Shown in pieces: positions 19,010 to 27,799 of a stretch of DNA of 64,000 bases. The position numbers were made by a program, and so were the translations under genes. The notes beneath the pieces are model-generated. The model had not been told where the DNA came from and made no database searches. It worked only from the letters and a program-made list of their open reading frames with translations. This stretch comes from an uncultured Shimia sp. (GTDB lineage Bacteria; Pseudomonadota; Alphaproteobacteria; Rhodobacterales; Rhodobacteraceae): positions 62,001 through 126,000 of the forward strand of contig NZ_CANLRL010000007.1 in NCBI RefSeq assembly GCF_947493595.1, written 5' to 3'. The first letter of the stretch is position 1. Each line of letters begins with the position of its first letter.

Positions 19010-19437
19010 TTGATCAACGGCACCGCGGCCCGGCTTGAAAGTGTGATCAAGGGGTAGCAATCGCGGGGTTCTGCGTTTTGTGGCGTGCATGCGGGTATGT
19101 CATGCAGTAACAATTCGCCAATCTGGGGGCAGGCGATGTCCGGGAATTCGAACAGTTTGAGAGATGTACGGGCCACCGGAGTAGGGGCGGCGTCTACGGT
19201 CAGCAACTGGTTGATAATCCCGTTGGTGTCCAAAATGGCAAAGGACAGTTCCAACGCCTCAAAGCTCATGCCGGAGTCGTTGCGAAATAAAAAGAAAGCC
19301 TGACATGTGGCTTCGCCAGCTTCCAACTTGTTGAGTTCCACATAAAGTTGAGCAGCCGTCTGTTCCTGCGCCTGTAGTGGCGGTGTTTGTGTGAAGGAAA
19401 ACAGTAAAACAAGTGCCTGAAAAAGGGTCTTTCGCAA
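19006..19437 (-). CDS. Small exported protein with four cysteines, function unknown
   Basis: 143 residues. A signal peptide is clear (MRKTLFQALVLLFSFTQ up to PLQA). The mature part has four Cys (in ATCQ, DIACP, PACT and RDCY), suggesting two disulfides in a small beta-rich domain. I do not recognise the family. It is the first cistron of the Exb module and overlaps exbB-like by ATGA, so a periplasmic partner of that motor is the natural guess. GGAGC lies upstream of the ATG. Confidence 0.7.
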   Translation of the reverse strand: MRKTLFQALVLLFSFTQTPPLQAQEQTAAQLYVELNKLEAGEATCQAFFLFRNDSGMSFEALELSFAILDTNGIINQLLTVDAAPTPVARTSLKLFEFPDIACPQIGELLLHDIPACTPQNAEPRDCYPLITLSSRAAVPLIK

Positions 19438-19666
19438 TGGATTGCTCCTTTGTCTGAAATCAAGAGAAGCCTAGCCAGAGAGATGATTCTTGTAAAATCT
19501 CCCCCTAAGGCGCGCTTTCAAACTGGCGCAATCAACGCGGTACAGAGCGGAGCATCGACACAAACTTAATGGCTGTGCTACCATCGTATCGATTTTAAGC
19601 AATGTGTTGAGTGAAGTCCGGTCCAGCTGATTTTTGCGGAAAGGACAGTGAAAGGAGTTGCGCGTT
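19438..19666. promoter_or_regulatory. Divergent intergenic region between Exb module and DUF6484 gene
   Basis: 229 bases between two genes that start away from each other, so promoters for both should lie here. It is richer in A+T than the flanks. No confident -35/-10 pair or operator was recognised. The plus-strand side ends with AAAGGAG at 19651-19657, the ribosome site for the TTG start at 19667. Confidence 0.4.
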
Positions 19667-20131
19667 TTGGACGTAAAGACCCCGCAGGCAAAGACCCAAA
19701 CGGAGCAAGCAAACACGCATGTAGATGGCGTGGTGATTGGGTTGTTGCTTGGTTTTGAGGATAGCAAACCACTGGTGGTGTTTCCGGGCAATCCTGCGGA
19801 TGCAGCTGTGGCAGCACGCAGTTTGTGCCAACTTTCTCCCAAGGATGCCGGTGGCGAAGTTGCCCTGCTTTTTGAGGATGGCGCATGGGATCGGCCTTTA
19901 ATTGTCGGGCGCATTGTGGACCCAATAAAGGCGCCGGATGCCTTGCCGATGCAAGTGATCAGCGATGGACAGACGCTCAAAGTCACAGCAGAGCAGCGGA
20001 TTGAACTGCGTGTTGGGAAGTCGGCAATTGTGATGGAAGCGAATGGCCATATCACCATTCGCGGCAAACATTTGGTCAGTCAGGCGTCCGGGTCAAACCG
20101 AATTCGGGGTGCCTCGGTAAATCTCAACTGA
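19667..20131 (+). CDS. DUF6484-domain protein, T6SS-associated
   Basis: About 154 residues. The core (DGVVIGLLLGFEDSKPLV, then DRPLIVGRI) is the OB-like DUF6484 pattern often found near VgrG spike genes. The C-terminal part (IELRVGKSAIVMEANGHITIRG) resembles the beta-helix end of spike-like or gp5-like proteins. I chose the TTG at 19667 because AAAGGAG sits nine bases before it; the in-frame TTG at 19658 abuts that box. Its stop overlaps the next start (TGATG). Probable role: accessory to the spike or its cargo. Moderately sure of family, unsure of function. Confidence 0.7.
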   Translation: MDVKTPQAKTQTEQANTHVDGVVIGLLLGFEDSKPLVVFPGNPADAAVAARSLCQLSPKDAGGEVALLFEDGAWDRPLIVGRIVDPIKAPDALPMQVISDGQTLKVTAEQRIELRVGKSAIVMEANGHITIRGKHLVSQASGSNRIRGASVNLN

Positions 20132-20487
20132 TGGCGGTGCCGGTTCTGATAGATATCGTGCGCCAACATGCTGAAGAGGCGGCGCATCTGTGGGTGACCT
20201 ATGACTGGCACCTTCTGAACCCAGACGAAAACCCCGATATGGACGAAGAGCGGTTGGATCGGCTAATCGAGCGGCTGGAGGCGCATTTGGATGCGATGCG
20301 GGTTGCCGGAAAACACGGGCTAAAAATTGCGCAGGAGCGGTATGAGGAGTTCCCTGAGGCGGGAGAGCTGTTTTTGTTACGCATGTTGCAACCCGAAGCG
20401 GCCAGCTTGCGTGTGCGCGAGCTGGATTTGGTTGCGGTGAGGGAATTTCTAGCGACGAAGCTGGAAAGTTACGCGACGCCAACCTGA
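20131..20487 (+). CDS. Short TIGR02270-like protein, probably a truncated form
   Basis: 118 residues. The N-terminal ~75 residues (IVRQHAEEAAHLW, LDRLIERLEAHLDAMRVAGKHG) match the start of TIGR02270-family proteins, T6SS-linked HEAT-like proteins that normally run to about 400 residues. Here the frame stops after KLESYATPT, and the last 19 bases overlap the convergent gene at 20469. Either the HEAT part has been lost by a deletion joined to the neighbouring effector locus, or this is a genuine short version. Start couples to the DUF6484 gene by TGATG. Family assignment by eye. Confidence 0.6.
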   Translation: MAVPVLIDIVRQHAEEAAHLWVTYDWHLLNPDENPDMDEERLDRLIERLEAHLDAMRVAGKHGLKIAQERYEEFPEAGELFLLRMLQPEAASLRVRELDLVAVREFLATKLESYATPT

Positions 20488-21374
20488 TTGATACGGGTCC
20501 ATTCCTCACCATCGAACGTCAGAACGTCCTTGTCACCAAGACTCCACATTTTCTTTGTGCCACGACCGAGGTTGTAAAACGAGCTTGCAAGGGCCATCGG
20601 CTCGAGCACAGGGGTCAGTCCCTCTTCGTCGTTCCAAGTCATTAAGGCGCGCATCATGGCGCAATAAATCTCTCCTTGAAACTCCACGATCCCCCAGATG
20701 TCTTGCAACGGCACCGGGGGGGTAGACACCAAAAACTCGTCGCGCCGTCCTTTGGCGACAATTCCGGTCATTCCACCAGCATAAACAAAACCATCAGTTG
20801 CGCAGTGCAGGCAGGTGAACGCCAGGTTAGTGGCGCATTGGACAGGTGCCCAAATCTCGCCATTGAACCACCAGACAACGCCATCCCGTCCAGCCGCATA
20901 CATCTCGGTTTTGGAAAATCCATCGATGGCTTCAAGATGGTTTTGTGGGAACTCCTTTTGCAGCACGGCGTCCGGACCGAACTCGGTCCAACTGCCATCT
21001 TCACTTCTACGATATGCAGCGAGGTTGCCACCGCAAGCAACCACGACGTTGTCGATTTCTGCCACACTGCGAACTGGGTTTTCAGTGCCGTTGATTTCCT
21101 CCAATGGACCCACCGTTCCCCCCTCAAAAACCACGGCTTCTCCGTAGTGCCCAATTGCGACAACCCGCTTTCCATCGCGTGCCCAAGTAAGGTCGGAGAC
21201 TTCAAAGTCCACAAAAGATAATTCCGACCCCAGTTCGGGTGTCAGATTGTAGATAGCCGCGTGCGGGTCCTCGAATTGATAGGCAAAATCATCCATGATC
21301 AAGGCCATGCACGCCAAATCGTCGCTTTGCACCGCTGCGCGCGTTAAGGACATTTTGTTAAAGAAAGGCCGCAT
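20469..21374 (-). CDS. Beta-propeller-like protein, candidate immunity protein of the effector upstream
   Basis: 301 residues without signal peptide or membrane segment. It shows repeated short beta motifs (LTWARDGKRVVAIG, VVACGGNLAAYRR, MYAAGRDGVVWWFNGE, FVYAGGMTGIVAKG, KMWSLGDKDVLTFDGE), which is the pattern of a WD40/Kelch-like propeller. It begins 17 bases after the stop of the toxin gene and is co-directional, the usual place for an immunity gene. I do not recognise a named family. That it neutralises the GHH toxin is inference from position only. Confidence 0.6.
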   Translation of the reverse strand: MRPFFNKMSLTRAAVQSDDLACMALIMDDFAYQFEDPHAAIYNLTPELGSELSFVDFEVSDLTWARDGKRVVAIGHYGEAVVFEGGTVGPLEEINGTENPVRSVAEIDNVVVACGGNLAAYRRSEDGSWTEFGPDAVLQKEFPQNHLEAIDGFSKTEMYAAGRDGVVWWFNGEIWAPVQCATNLAFTCLHCATDGFVYAGGMTGIVAKGRRDEFLVSTPPVPLQDIWGIVEFQGEIYCAMMRALMTWNDEEGLTPVLEPMALASSFYNLGRGTKKMWSLGDKDVLTFDGEEWTRINQVGVA

Positions 21375-21391
21375 GTGTTCTCTTTTCCACG

Positions 21392-22684
21392 TTATGAGCC
21401 GCGCAACATCTGGGCTCTCTCTCTTGTGTAGGCCATGGCCGCGCTCTCAACTTTGCTACTTTTGCCACACCGCTCTCCTCTGAGCTGGCGTGACGGCGGC
21501 ATGCCTAAAGCGTCGCAATGGTAGGAATCTAACTGCGCCTGCAAACAGGCGGGGGAACAATCGGAGAGGGGGAAAACAACGTCCATTGAGCGGATTGCCT
21601 CGTCGCGCATGTCCTCATAAGAGCAGGTCTCCATTTCCTGAATTTGGATCGTTTTCCGACCCGGGGATTGGGCGGTGATGACCCCAACGCTGTTGGAACT
21701 GGAATTCGCAGAGACAAACGCGCTCATTTCCGTATGCATCATACCGTGCGATCCAGTTGTGTTTGAACACCCTTCCGCACACACACAGGGTGCATCGGCT
21801 GCTGCGTATGGTGGCGCGGATTTTCCCGGTGGCCAATCTGGATTTGCCAAGCGACTGAAGATGCTCAGCGGTTTTTCATCCGGCTTTGGGTTCTCTCCTC
21901 GACCTTTGTTGTAAAACGCAGAGGCTGGCACCATGTGATGACCGGTCTGCCCTGGGCAAGGGCAATTGTTGGTGCCGGAGCCGCCGTAGGGAGGCAGTTG
22001 GCATGCCAAAGCGGCCAAACAGTCATTCTTCTGGGCTTTGTTTGAAATTTCAATGACATCCGCATTGTCTTTGAAGTCGCCGTCGGCGGTCGAAATTGTT
22101 GTGTTGTAGCCATCGCGGGTGCCAATTTCCTTGGCCCGTTCGCCCACCTTCTTGTCCAAACCCGTACTTTTGCAGACTTCGTCTGTTGTCTTGCCATCGC
22201 AGGCTTCTGCAATTTTTCGTTTTTCGCTTTCGCAGGGATCAGGACTTCCCGGCACATGAGGTTGTCCGATTTTTGGCCAGGGCGGCGTGTTGGGGGGCGA
22301 GCCATGGTTGTCCGTTTGAATGTCTGAAAAGCGAGTGACGTTCTTCCCCTCGGCCTTCACGTTCATTGAGTAGGCTTGAGAGTAGGCTTTGCCTGTGTTC
22401 TTGGAACTAATCACGCCTTTTTTGGCAGCGCAGCCGGCCTCATCCCCGGTGGTCTTGCTGAAGTATGAGGAGTTTTTTTGATTGACAGTTTTGCCGCCAA
22501 TTTTGACCGATCCAGTGCCTTTGTCTGTGTCTCCATCTGATCCGAAATTTGGATAGGGAACCGGCACGCCGGGTGGGGTGGCCGGGTTTTCCGGAGGGGT
22601 CATGCAAACGTCGGGAAAGGAGGCAATGACCTTGTTGGCCTGCGCCTTGCAGCTGACTTCCAAACTATTGGCAAAGACGGTCAT
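21392..22684 (-). CDS. T6SS effector: PAAR-like DUF4150 domain fused to GHH nuclease-like toxin domain
   Basis: 430 residues. Residues 1 to about 125 fit DUF4150, a PAAR-like spike tip (VFANSLEVSC, PPGVPVPYPNFG, GSVKIGGKTV, then MNVKAEGKNVTRF). A Pro-rich hinge follows (about 130-150). The C-terminal part has GHHMVPASAF at 248-257 and SHGMMH at 312-317, the pattern of HNH/EndoVII-fold toxins with a GHH signature, predicted DNases. The second half is unusually rich in Cys. Start and stop context: ATGA overlap with the ketosynthase-like gene upstream, 17 bases to the putative immunity gene. Cargo of DUF2169-type adaptors is often of this kind. Confidence 0.85.
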   Translation of the reverse strand: MTVFANSLEVSCKAQANKVIASFPDVCMTPPENPATPPGVPVPYPNFGSDGDTDKGTGSVKIGGKTVNQKNSSYFSKTTGDEAGCAAKKGVISSKNTGKAYSQAYSMNVKAEGKNVTRFSDIQTDNHGSPPNTPPWPKIGQPHVPGSPDPCESEKRKIAEACDGKTTDEVCKSTGLDKKVGERAKEIGTRDGYNTTISTADGDFKDNADVIEISNKAQKNDCLAALACQLPPYGGSGTNNCPCPGQTGHHMVPASAFYNKGRGENPKPDEKPLSIFSRLANPDWPPGKSAPPYAAADAPCVCAEGCSNTTGSHGMMHTEMSAFVSANSSSNSVGVITAQSPGRKTIQIQEMETCSYEDMRDEAIRSMDVVFPLSDCSPACLQAQLDSYHCDALGMPPSRQLRGERCGKSSKVESAAMAYTRERAQMLRGS

Positions 22685-23760
22685 GCCGCCTTCCTCCGGC
22701 GGCTGTCATTGCGGTTTGGTGTTTGAAAGATTGCGGTGCCGCAGGCGCCATCATCACCCGATCCTTCGATCATTATGCGATGGCCGTCAGCATAGTCTTT
22801 TTCATATGCTTCCAGCCCCCAGGCCGCCATCAAAGGCACAAACGCCGCTCCAATATTGCCAAGACAATCTGCAGGGCTCCAAATTGGCTGCGGATCGCGG
22901 TGTAGGCGCATGGTGCGCTGCATCGCCAGCGCGCTTTGTTTGAAGAAAAAATGTTCGCCAGAGACATCAGACAGGCGGAAATCTATTCGGCCGAAATCCT
23001 GCAAAGACGACATCTCCAACGCATCGCGATAGGCTTGTGTCATGCCATCCGCGCGCAAAGGCAAATCCAGTCCGTCTTCGTCCAATTCATTGTAGAGAAA
23101 GGCCTTCTCTCGAGTAAGGCCTAGCCCGGTCAGGGCGAAATGTGTGGCGTTACCAGCGGTGCAGAGGATGGCGGCTGCGGCTTCTCCCGGGATAAATCCA
23201 TTGGCGTTTTCTGCCGTCAATAGGCGGTTCTTGCGCAAATAATGCGCAACCGTTGGCCCAGTCAGCAGCGTGTCGGCACCGACAATCAGGACATATTCAG
23301 TCGCACCGTTGCGCAGCACTCGTCTCGCGCGTTCCAGTGCAACAAAGCCGGATGGTCGCCCGTGGGTGACCACTTGGCATTTGGTTTGGGGAGAAAGGCC
23401 TGCGTATTTCAAAACCTTCTGAGCGAAACTCTCAGAGGCACGCACCGGGCGACCGGGGCGCTCACTTTCCGCAAGGCAAAAGATCACCTCTATGTCGGCT
23501 TTGCTGGCAGCATGCTGCGCCAATGCATCGACAACAGCGCCAGCAGCCAGATGGGCGAGGCGCTTTTCTCCAATCCAGTTTTTGGGCAGCGGCACCGGTG
23601 CCCCCACCAACCAATCGCCGCCGGGCACGACAAATTGCGTTTCCGCAAAGCCATCTATGGCACCACGTAAGGCTGCCGCGGACGCCGCGCGGTTTAGTCC
23701 AACGGCCGTAACCATGCCCGCGGAAAGGATGTTGAGGCCAAGGCCTTTGAGCACCGTCAT
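22681..23760 (-). CDS. Ketosynthase/thiolase-fold protein lacking active-site residues, effector-locus accessory
   Basis: 359 residues. The fold is that of beta-ketoacyl synthases: an N-terminal GMVTAVGLN, a central VLIVGADTLLTGP, and GFIPGEAAAAIL (about 189-199). All three catalytic positions seem lost: the nucleophile region reads THGRPSGFVAL (132-142) with no Cys, the first His region reads SDVSGEHFF, and the second His (GH) reads GN in CLGNIGAAF. It sits between the DUF2169 adaptor and the PAAR-like effector, with ATGA overlaps to both. Thiolase-like genes are known beside DUF2169 effector loci; a chaperone or scaffold role is inference. Confidence 0.75.
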   Translation of the reverse strand: MTVLKGLGLNILSAGMVTAVGLNRAASAAALRGAIDGFAETQFVVPGGDWLVGAPVPLPKNWIGEKRLAHLAAGAVVDALAQHAASKADIEVIFCLAESERPGRPVRASESFAQKVLKYAGLSPQTKCQVVTHGRPSGFVALERARRVLRNGATEYVLIVGADTLLTGPTVAHYLRKNRLLTAENANGFIPGEAAAAILCTAGNATHFALTGLGLTREKAFLYNELDEDGLDLPLRADGMTQAYRDALEMSSLQDFGRIDFRLSDVSGEHFFFKQSALAMQRTMRLHRDPQPIWSPADCLGNIGAAFVPLMAAWGLEAYEKDYADGHRIMIEGSGDDGACGTAIFQTPNRNDSRRRKAA

Positions 23761-24896
23761 GACGGGGCCTCCGCAACTGACACCGCAGGGGGAGGCGTGT
23801 CGCCCGGCAAGCGGAAGCGGCCGCCACGTGGGTGATAAGCCTTACCTTGTCGTTTTGCGCGCTCCAGGCCCTTGGCTGGGGTGCCAATCCAGGCCTCGGT
23901 GATTTCGGTGATGATGCGCTTCATCGGCACGTTCACGCGCCAAACCATCGACATACGCCGCGCCTCAGTGTCAAACAGGAGCGTGTCTGGCCGAACAATG
24001 CCAGAAAAGGCCTCCTCCCACTCACGAAACAAACGCACAGGGAGGTCAGTTTGCGGCAGATGAAATTGCTCGCGACCTTTGGGGGTGAGGTTGAGAGTGG
24101 TGACCGGGGTGCCAGTGGCCGGTTGCGTTATCTGCTGATCTTTGCCAACCTGCTGATAGTATCGCTCGTCAAAATCGTGCGGTAGAAACGGGAAAACCTC
24201 GTCCTGCCACTTCTGGTCGTAGGTGCCTGCCCATTTCAGCCGATCAGCGCGGGCTCGGGAAATCGGCCCAAGTGCCATGGGCTGGTATTCTTCATAAGGC
24301 GACGTGACTTCAACGCCGGGCTCTTCTGTCAGGGGCAGGGGCGTGCCGCTGAGGCGATCTTGATTGCGGGGAGTGGCATAACCGCGGCCTACGGGATTGG
24401 TGGCGTAGGAATGCGGATTATCCACCTCAGGGTCGAGCCGATCCGTGCCGCCAAATGCAACATCGTAGGAAAAAGGCAAACGGGTAAACGGATAGGGATC
24501 TGTGGCCATGATAGCCGGGCCGACTACCCGCCATTCACGATGCCCCACCACCATCAGGGTTTTGTGCCAATCCCCAACACGAATGCCAACTTGCACCCGT
24601 TCGGCTTTCTGCCCGTTTGGAGCATAAGCGGCCCCTTGAACCACCACATCGCAGTTTGGTTTTCGGAAGGCAAAATCGGTTTCCCAAAGAGTGGCGGAAT
24701 AACCGGGCTCTCCGGTGTGTTGATCCGCCAACATCAGCGGTGTTTGCTCTGTCTCGGGCAGCGGACGCATTGGGGTGCCGGGTGTGTCTGGAAACGCCCA
24801 AGTGCCTTTAATCACCAAAGAGAAATATTCGCGTCCGGCCACATCCATGCCCATGGTGTGCTGGTGTAAATAGCCGTGACGGTTGTAGACCTTCAT
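23757..24896 (-). CDS. DUF2169 T6SS effector adaptor
   Basis: 379 residues. Family marks are REYFSLVIKGTW near the start, MVVGHREWRVVG, PFSYDVAFGGTD, NPVGRGY and the C-terminal RRMSMVWRVNVP. DUF2169 proteins load PAAR/DUF4150 effectors onto VgrG; the best-known case is Atu3641 with Tde2 in Agrobacterium. It follows clpV by 18 bases, with AGGAG before the ATG, and overlaps the ketosynthase-like gene by ATGA, so adaptor, accessory protein and effector are made together. Confidence 0.88.
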   Translation of the reverse strand: MKVYNRHGYLHQHTMGMDVAGREYFSLVIKGTWAFPDTPGTPMRPLPETEQTPLMLADQHTGEPGYSATLWETDFAFRKPNCDVVVQGAAYAPNGQKAERVQVGIRVGDWHKTLMVVGHREWRVVGPAIMATDPYPFTRLPFSYDVAFGGTDRLDPEVDNPHSYATNPVGRGYATPRNQDRLSGTPLPLTEEPGVEVTSPYEEYQPMALGPISRARADRLKWAGTYDQKWQDEVFPFLPHDFDERYYQQVGKDQQITQPATGTPVTTLNLTPKGREQFHLPQTDLPVRLFREWEEAFSGIVRPDTLLFDTEARRMSMVWRVNVPMKRIITEITEAWIGTPAKGLERAKRQGKAYHPRGGRFRLPGDTPPPAVSVAEAPS

Positions 24897-24914
24897 CCCT
24901 GTCCGCTCCTGAGG

Positions 24915-27665
24915 TCACTCAAAGTGATAAGAAAAGCCATCCTCTCCGCCGGTAACCGTAACTTTGTTAAGCTCCTTGCCCTCAAGACTGTGGTTGAGAA
25001 TGCGGCGGCTCAATTCGGGCATTAGCGAGTTGGTTAGAATGGCGTCGATCATGCGTCCCCCACTTTCAATCTCAGTGGCGCGGGCTTTGATCACATCGAT
25101 GGCGCCTTCGCCGATCACAAGATCCGCCCCGTATCCTTCGCTTAAGCGTTTGGCGATGGACTTGAGCTTAAAGCCCGCAATGGCCTCGATCATCGAGTCA
25201 GATAGAGGGTAGTATGGAATGGTTACAACCCGCCCCAGCAAAGCGGCAGGAAACACCTTGAGCAGAGGTCCGCGCAATGACCGATTTAGCTCATCCATGT
25301 CGGCCGGCTGCGTGCCGTTTTCTGTCATAGCCATGATCTCGTCAGAACCAACATTGGAGGTCAGCAAGATCAACGTGTTTTTGAAATCAATCCGGCGCCC
25401 CTCGCTGTCGTCCATCATGCCTTTGTCAAAGACCTGAAAGAAGATTTCATGTACGTCTGAGTGTGCCTTTTCTACTTCGTCCAACAACACTACCGAATAA
25501 GGGCGACGACGGACCGCTTCGGTCAGGATGCCGCCTTTGCCGTAGCCAACATAGCCGGGCGGAGCCCCTTTTAAGGTTGAAACCGTATGGGCCTCTTGGA
25601 ATTCCGACATGTTGATCGAGATGATGTTGTCCTCGCCGCCGTACATCAGTTCGGCCAGTGCCAGCGCCGTTTCAGTCTTCCCGACCCCAGACGGTCCACA
25701 CAGCATAAACACCCCGACGGGTTTCTCAGGCGGCTTGAGGCCCGCAGCGGAGGTCTGAATGCGGTTGGCAATCATCTCCATTGCATGATCCTGCCCAACA
25801 ACGCGTTGAGCAAGATCTTCAGCCAGTGATAACGCGCGTTCGGTCTGGCTTGCCATCATCCGGCCCATGGGGATGCCGGTCCAGTCCTGAACCACACTTG
25901 CCACAGCCTGCTTGTCGACGGCTGGCAGAATGAGAGGCGTTTCTCCCTGTGCATCTGTCAGAGCAGCCATACGCGTGCGCAAAGTGGCCAGTGTTACTTC
26001 GCGATCAAAAGGCTGCGCCGGTTCCGCAGTCCCTTGTTCGTCCTCTGAGTCGGCATCTTCGGTTGCTACCTCGGGATCCAGCTCGGCGGGATCCGCATCA
26101 CCTACGTCCCCGGTGTCATCCACTGCCGCACCAGCTCCCCGAAGCTTCGCGCGCAATTCCAGGATTTCGGCGACCATGTCTTTCTCAGTAGACCAACGGG
26201 CAGTGGCCGCATCAAGCTCTGCCTGGCCGACCTCCAGCGCGGTTTTGACATCGATTTTGCGCTCCCCCACATCGATGCCAATCGCTTCTTCGCGTTCAAT
26301 GATACCTTCTTCAATCTCCAAAGCTGTGAGGCGACGTTGAATGTCTTCAACCTCAGCAGGGGTGGCATGCTGGCTGACCGCGACCCGTGCGCAGGCAGTA
26401 TCCAAAAGCGAGATCGCCTTGTCCGGTAGTTGGCGCGACGGGATATAGCGATGAGACATTTTTACAGCCGCTTCGATGGCCTCATCCAGCAGCTCGACTT
26501 GGTGGTGTTTCTCCAGAACGCCAGCGATGCCTCGGCACATCAAAACGGCTTTGCCCTCATCCGGTTCGTCCACTTTCACCACTTGAAAGCGACGGGTCAG
26601 CGCGGGATCTGGTTCAATGTGTTGCTTGTATTCGGCCCAGGTGGTGGCGGCTATGGTGCGCAGTTCGCCACGGGCCAAGGCCGGTTTGAGCAAGTTGGCC
26701 GCGTCGCCAGTCCCAGCCGCGCCGCCGGCACCAATTAAGGTGTGGGCTTCGTCAATAAAGAGGATAATTGGGGTGTCAGACCCCTGCACCTCGTCGATCA
26801 CAGCTTTCAGTCGTTTTTCAAACTCACCTTTGACGGAGGCACCGGCTTGCATCAGGCCAATGTCGAGCATTTGCAAATCTACATTGCGCAGCTGGGGGGG
26901 CACGTCGCCCCGCGCCAGGCGCTGAGCAAACCCTTCGACCACAGCGGTTTTGCCAACGCCCGCTTCCCCGGTCAGGATTGGGTTGTTTTGTTTGCGGCGC
27001 ATTAGGATATCGACGATTTGGCGAATTTCAGGGTCGCGGCCCACCACTGGGTCCATTTTACCATCTCTTGCGCGGGCGGTCAGATTGGTGGCAAATTGGG
27101 CCAGCGCGGATTTTCCGCCTGGTGCCTTTCTGCGCGCAGGTGCCTGATTGTCAGCGGCGGTGGCTGGGGCCTCAATCGAGTCCACCAGTAATTCTTCAAG
27201 CTGTGACGCCATTGCGGCGCTGTCCAATTTGTCAAACTCAAGGCTGATCTTGTACAGCAGGCCTTCCAAAACTGGTACCTGCAGCGCTCCAAGAAGGACA
27301 TAAGCAGAGCGCACAGTGTCATCGCCAAATTCGAGCGATCCAAATTGCCAGGCTTCCTGAATGGCGCGGAAAATATGGTCTGAAAATTCTTCTACGGAAC
27401 CGGCGCCGTGGCGCAGCGCATCGGTCGCACGCAATACGTCGCCGTCAAATGTGTGGCGATCAACACCAGCCGATACAAGCAGAAGCGCGAAATCTGATCC
27501 TTCGCTGTCCGCCAACCCGGTTACAAAATGCACAAGCTCGACATAAGGGTTACCGCGACGCTTTGCGGCTTGGGCAGCTTCAGAAAAGGCTTTTAGGCAA
27601 GTTGGATTGAGCTTGCCCACAAGCTCTTTGCGTTTGATGGAATCCTGCGATCCACGTGGGGACAT
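24915..27665 (-). CDS. clpV: T6SS sheath-recycling AAA+ ATPase ClpV (TssH)
   Basis: 916 residues, the ClpV size. The Clp N-domain has [16 protein letters not shown]1 carries [16 protein letters not shown], the coiled middle domain follows, with a low-complexity acidic insert ([18 protein letters not shown]), and AAA2 carries [16 protein letters not shown]. The N-terminal region [17 protein letters not shown] is T6SS-type and separates it from ClpB. ClpV disassembles contracted TssBC sheaths. It leads a minus-strand operon that continues into the DUF2169-effector genes. GGAGGA lies upstream of the ATG. Confidence 0.95.
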   Translation of the reverse strand: MSPRGSQDSIKRKELVGKLNPTCLKAFSEAAQAAKRRGNPYVELVHFVTGLADSEGSDFALLLVSAGVDRHTFDGDVLRATDALRHGAGSVEEFSDHIFRAIQEAWQFGSLEFGDDTVRSAYVLLGALQVPVLEGLLYKISLEFDKLDSAAMASQLEELLVDSIEAPATAADNQAPARRKAPGGKSALAQFATNLTARARDGKMDPVVGRDPEIRQIVDILMRRKQNNPILTGEAGVGKTAVVEGFAQRLARGDVPPQLRNVDLQMLDIGLMQAGASVKGEFEKRLKAVIDEVQGSDTPIILFIDEAHTLIGAGGAAGTGDAANLLKPALARGELRTIAATTWAEYKQHIEPDPALTRRFQVVKVDEPDEGKAVLMCRGIAGVLEKHHQVELLDEAIEAAVKMSHRYIPSRQLPDKAISLLDTACARVAVSQHATPAEVEDIQRRLTALEIEEGIIEREEAIGIDVGERKIDVKTALEVGQAELDAATARWSTEKDMVAEILELRAKLRGAGAAVDDTGDVGDADPAELDPEVATEDADSEDEQGTAEPAQPFDREVTLATLRTRMAALTDAQGETPLILPAVDKQAVASVVQDWTGIPMGRMMASQTERALSLAEDLAQRVVGQDHAMEMIANRIQTSAAGLKPPEKPVGVFMLCGPSGVGKTETALALAELMYGGEDNIISINMSEFQEAHTVSTLKGAPPGYVGYGKGGILTEAVRRRPYSVVLLDEVEKAHSDVHEIFFQVFDKGMMDDSEGRRIDFKNTLILLTSNVGSDEIMAMTENGTQPADMDELNRSLRGPLLKVFPAALLGRVVTIPYYPLSDSMIEAIAGFKLKSIAKRLSEGYGADLVIGEGAIDVIKARATEIESGGRMIDAILTNSLMPELSRRILNHSLEGKELNKVTVTGGEDGFSYHFE

Positions 27666-27799
27666 ATCAAAGTCCTCCGAAAAAAGGATGACGACGAACA
27701 GCGATGAAAAAATAAAATTCAGGTATACTGAGCATATTAGCCCCGTTTCGCATTTGAATCGACACCTTTGAAATTTCGCCGCCTAGTTAGGAGCTTTCG
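27666..27799. promoter_or_regulatory. Divergent promoter region between clpV and the Ser/Thr kinase
   Basis: 134 bases between two divergent starts, A+T-rich around 27700-27750. It should hold promoters for the clpV-effector operon and for the kinase. No operator or clear promoter pair was recognised. The kinase ribosome site is GGAGC at 27790-27794. Confidence 0.45.
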
